Shown here in pieces: positions 3,379 through 5,806 of a stretch of 5,806 nt of DNA (within the stretch, counting starts at the first letter, position 1; each line of letters opens with the position of its first letter). The notes under the pieces were generated by a model, which saw only the letters and a list, made by a program, of their open reading frames with translations, made no database searches and was not told where the DNA came from. A program made the position numbers and the translations under genes. Source of the stretch: Deltaproteobacteria bacterium (GTDB taxonomy: Bacteria > Desulfobacterota > Desulfobulbia > Desulfobulbales > BM004); contig JAFDBU010000071.1 in the NCBI GenBank assembly GCA_019313095.1, positions 1-5,806 on the forward strand, in the 5' to 3' direction.

Positions 3379-5806
3379 GTGAAAGCATTCAAGCCTGACA
3401 CACGATGGGAGACATTAGAGATCCAGGAATGTTACGATCTGCTTGAATGCTCAGAAGCCGGACTCACTAATGATGAAGCAGAAAAGCGGTTGGCGGAAAT
3501 CGGCCCCAATGTCCTTGCCGCTGAAGAAAAAATCAAGTTTTTCACCATCTGGCTGCACCAGTTTAAAAGTCCCCTTATTTATATTCTTCTCGTTGCGGCT
3601 GTCGTTACATTTTTTCTACAGGAATATATTGACATGGCCGTTATCCTGGTTGTTGTCATTCTAAACGCCGTCATAGGTTTTATCCAGGAAGTTAAAGCAG
3701 AACAGGGCGTTCGGTCGCTGAAGAAAATGGTGCAGATAAAGGCAAGGGCTTTACGGGACGGGCGTGAGCGGGAAATTCCAGCCAGTCAGCTGGTGCCGGG
3801 CGATGTGGTCTACCTGGCAGCAGGGATGCGGGTGCCGGCTGACCTGCGACTTATCTACCAGCTTGATCTCAGGGTTGACGAATCAATGCTCACGGGTGAA
3901 TCACTGCCATCGGACAAAACAATCGATAAACTACTGGAGGAGAACCTTACACCCGGGGACATGCAAAATATTGCCTTTATGGGGACTACTGTTGTCTACG
4001 GCAGGGGTAGAGGCCTTGTGGTTGGAACCGGCAGAAATACCGTTATAGGGGATATTGCAGCAAAGGTGCAGGAGGTACCGTTCGGCAAAGCACCCCTGCA
4101 GCAGAATCTTGATAACTTTGCCAAGTTCCTCAGCTGGACCGTTGGCTCCATTTCCCTGTTGATTTTCGGACTTGGTCTCTTTGAGGGTGAAAAGTTAAGC
4201 GAGATGTTTATTGCCGCAGTGGCCATTGCCGTTTCAGCCATACCGGAAGGATTGCCGGTCGCAGTCACCATTGCCATGGCAATAGGTGTTAACCGCATGG
4301 CGCGTCAGAATGCCATTGTGCGCAGGCTTCCTTCAGTGGAGACCTTGGGAAGCACGACAGTGATCGGTTCTGACAAGACGGGTACGCTGACAAAAAATGA
4401 AATGACCGTAAAACTTGTGTATGACGGTCTGCATACCTATGAAATTTCAGGCATCGGCTATGAACCGTTGGGTGTTATAACCCATAACGGCAAGGAGGTT
4501 GACATGACCGTATGTCCTGAACTGGAGCAACTGCTCAGGATCGGTATGCTCTGTAATGAGGCTAATATTTATAATGAGGATGATGAATACAGGGTAGACG
4601 GAGACCCGACCGAAGGTGCACTCCTTGTTTCGGGCATAAAAGGCGGATTGCAGGTTAATGATGAAGAGACGAAATACCCGCAGCTTGGCATCGTGCCCTT
4701 TGAATCAGAGCGCGGTTTCATGGCAACACTGCATGATATGGCGGGTAAAAAAATGCTTTTTGTGAAAGGGGCGCCTGAGAAAATCATCCATTTTGCCATG
4801 CAGGATGAAATTGATCCGGAGGTTGAGAAAAAGTTAGCCCAGGTTGCTGTAAATTTCGCTGACCAGGGTCTCAGGGTGCTTGGTATGGCTTATAAGGAGG
4901 TAGACCCGCAGACGGGTAATATCTGCCAGGGTGACGTGGAAAGCGGGCTTGTTTTTGCAGGATTGCAGGGCATGATGGACCCGCCCCGGCAGGAAGTGGT
5001 GGAAGCTATTAAATTGTGCAAACAGGCAGGGATCAGGACCGCCATGGTTACCGGAGATCACGCCATAACCGCAGGGGCTGTTGCCGGCCAGATAGGTATT
5101 GAAGCAGACAAGGACACGGTTCTTGAGGGGCGCCAGATAGAGACGATGGCCGACGAGGAACTGTTTGAAAAGGTCAGGACCACTTCTGTATATGCGCGTG
5201 TCGCCCCTGTCCATAAGTTGAGGATTGTACAGCAGCTCATTAATCAGGGTGAGATTGTGGCTGTTACAGGTGATGGCGTCAATGATGCACCGGCTTTGAA
5301 GGCAGCGCATATTGGAGTTGCCATGGGCCGGACAGGAACCGATGTGGCCAAAGAAGCTGCAGATATAGTTTTATCAGATGATAATTTTGCCAGCATCGTG
5401 GCAGCGATTCGGGAAGGCAGGATTGTGTATGACAATATCAAGAAGGTCACCATCTTCCTTGTTTCCTGCGGTTTTGGTGAGTTGCTGACCATCATAGCCT
5501 GTATGCTTTCAGGTCTGCATCTGCCCTATCTGCCGGCCCAGATTCTCTGGCTCAACCTGGTCACCAACGGTTTCCAGGACGTTGCCCTTGCCTTTGAGCC
5601 GGGCGAGAAGGGGGTACTTAACCGCAAACCGAGACCAGCAGGGGAGAGAATTCTCTCGTCGATTATGATCCAGCGCACTTTACTTATGGGCTCTATAATG
5701 GGGTTTGGCACCTTTATAATTTACTACCTTGAGCTTGCTGCAAAAGTTCCTGTTGAGAGCGCCAGAAGCGTGGCCTTAACTGCCATGGTTTTTTTTCAAT
5801 TCTACC
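3379..5806 (+). CDS. Cation-translocating P-type ATPase (P2/SERCA-like), C-terminus cut by window edge
   Basis: An inner-membrane pump that uses ATP to move a cation. The frame is open from GTG 3379 to the edge (809 codons); relatives run to about 900, so the last membrane helices are missing. Order: N-terminal cation-ATPase domain (about 1-62); TM1 and TM2 (65-81, 84-103); actuator domain with T172-G-E174-S; TM3 and TM4 (about 250-300) with P289-E290-G-L-P; phosphorylation site D332-K-T-G-T-L-T; nucleotide-binding domain with K463-G-A-P-E; D534-P-P-R; T558-G-D; hinge T630-G-D632-G-V-N-D636; TM5 with G698-F-G-E701; TM6 with N726-L-V-T729-N730-G-F-Q-D734. All catalytic motifs are intact, so it should be active. 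The transported ion is uncertain: TM4 Glu and TM5 Glu are as in Ca2+ pumps, but the TM6 aspartate is Asn730 and the TM5 asparagine is Gly698. Ca2+, Na+, H+ or another cation are all possible. Confidence 0.93.
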   Translation, partial: MKAFKPDTRWETLEIQECYDLLECSEAGLTNDEAEKRLAEIGPNVLAAEEKIKFFTIWLHQFKSPLIYILLVAAVVTFFLQEYIDMAVILVVVILNAVIGFIQEVKAEQGVRSLKKMVQIKARALRDGREREIPASQLVPGDVVYLAAGMRVPADLRLIYQLDLRVDESMLTGESLPSDKTIDKLLEENLTPGDMQNIAFMGTTVVYGRGRGLVVGTGRNTVIGDIAAKVQEVPFGKAPLQQNLDNFAKFLSWTVGSISLLIFGLGLFEGEKLSEMFIAAVAIAVSAIPEGLPVAVTIAMAIGVNRMARQNAIVRRLPSVETLGSTTVIGSDKTGTLTKNEMTVKLVYDGLHTYEISGIGYEPLGVITHNGKEVDMTVCPELEQLLRIGMLCNEANIYNEDDEYRVDGDPTEGALLVSGIKGGLQVNDEETKYPQLGIVPFESERGFMATLHDMAGKKMLFVKGAPEKIIHFAMQDEIDPEVEKKLAQVAVNFADQGLRVLGMAYKEVDPQTGNICQGDVESGLVFAGLQGMMDPPRQEVVEAIKLCKQAGIRTAMVTGDHAITAGAVAGQIGIEADKDTVLEGRQIETMADEELFEKVRTTSVYARVAPVHKLRIVQQLINQGEIVAVTGDGVNDAPALKAAHIGVAMGRTGTDVAKEAADIVLSDDNFASIVAAIREGRIVYDNIKKVTIFLVSCGFGELLTIIACMLSGLHLPYLPAQILWLNLVTNGFQDVALAFEPGEKGVLNRKPRPAGERILSSIMIQRTLLMGSIMGFGTFIIYYLELAAKVPVESARSVALTAMVFFQFY

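Noticed and set aside
4834..5310. Minus-strand 158-codon open frame
   Set aside because: It is antisense to the ATPase catalytic region, including the TGDGVNDAP hinge, so it is a shadow of that gene.

Overview
The window looks like ordinary chromosomal DNA from a Gram-negative, probably anaerobic, deltaproteobacterium-like organism (Desulfobacterota). This placement is an inference. It rests on the style of the proteins, chiefly a small helix-turn-helix regulator with a C-terminal 'two-CW' cysteine domain of a kind I associate with that group, and on the even, moderate base composition. No rRNA, tRNA, CRISPR array, transposase or phage gene is visible.

Layout. Two genes run leftward and two rightward from a divergent intergenic region at 1925-2316. 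Leftward: (1) 1924-1538, a 128-residue XRE-type regulator whose second half carries seven spaced cysteines; (2) 1202 to the left edge, a PLP-dependent O-acetylhomoserine sulfhydrylase-type enzyme (400 codons visible, C-terminus cut off). Rightward: (3) 2317-3219, a complete 300-residue TIGR01777/YfcH-type atypical short-chain dehydrogenase ('epimerase'); (4) 3379 to the right edge, a P2-like cation-pumping P-type ATPase starting at GTG (809 codons visible, C-terminus cut off). Genes 2 and 4 are the two largest and are both cut by the window edge.

Non-coding parts. Between the regulator and the sulfhydrylase gene lies about 335 bp with no convincing gene. It holds a hairpin terminator directly after the regulator and a 182-bp structure bounded by a near-perfect 29-bp inverted repeat, with a smaller hairpin nested inside. 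On the sense (minus) RNA strand the single mismatch becomes a G-U pair and the 3' arm runs into a U-rich tract, so it could be an RNA attenuator-like fold or a small mobile (MITE-like) insertion. The divergent region holds a perfect 15-bp palindrome inside the regulator's probable promoter, a likely operator, and a reasonable sigma70-like promoter for the epimerase.

How the genes fit together. I see no strong evidence that the four genes form one pathway. The regulator probably controls itself and possibly its neighbours. The sulfhydrylase makes homocysteine from sulfide, the epimerase is of unknown substrate, and the ATPase pumps a cation across the inner membrane. The most interesting things to follow up are the 29-bp inverted-repeat element before the sulfhydrylase gene, the cysteine-rich regulator with its palindrome, and unusual active-site or ion-site residues in the two edge-truncated enzymes.
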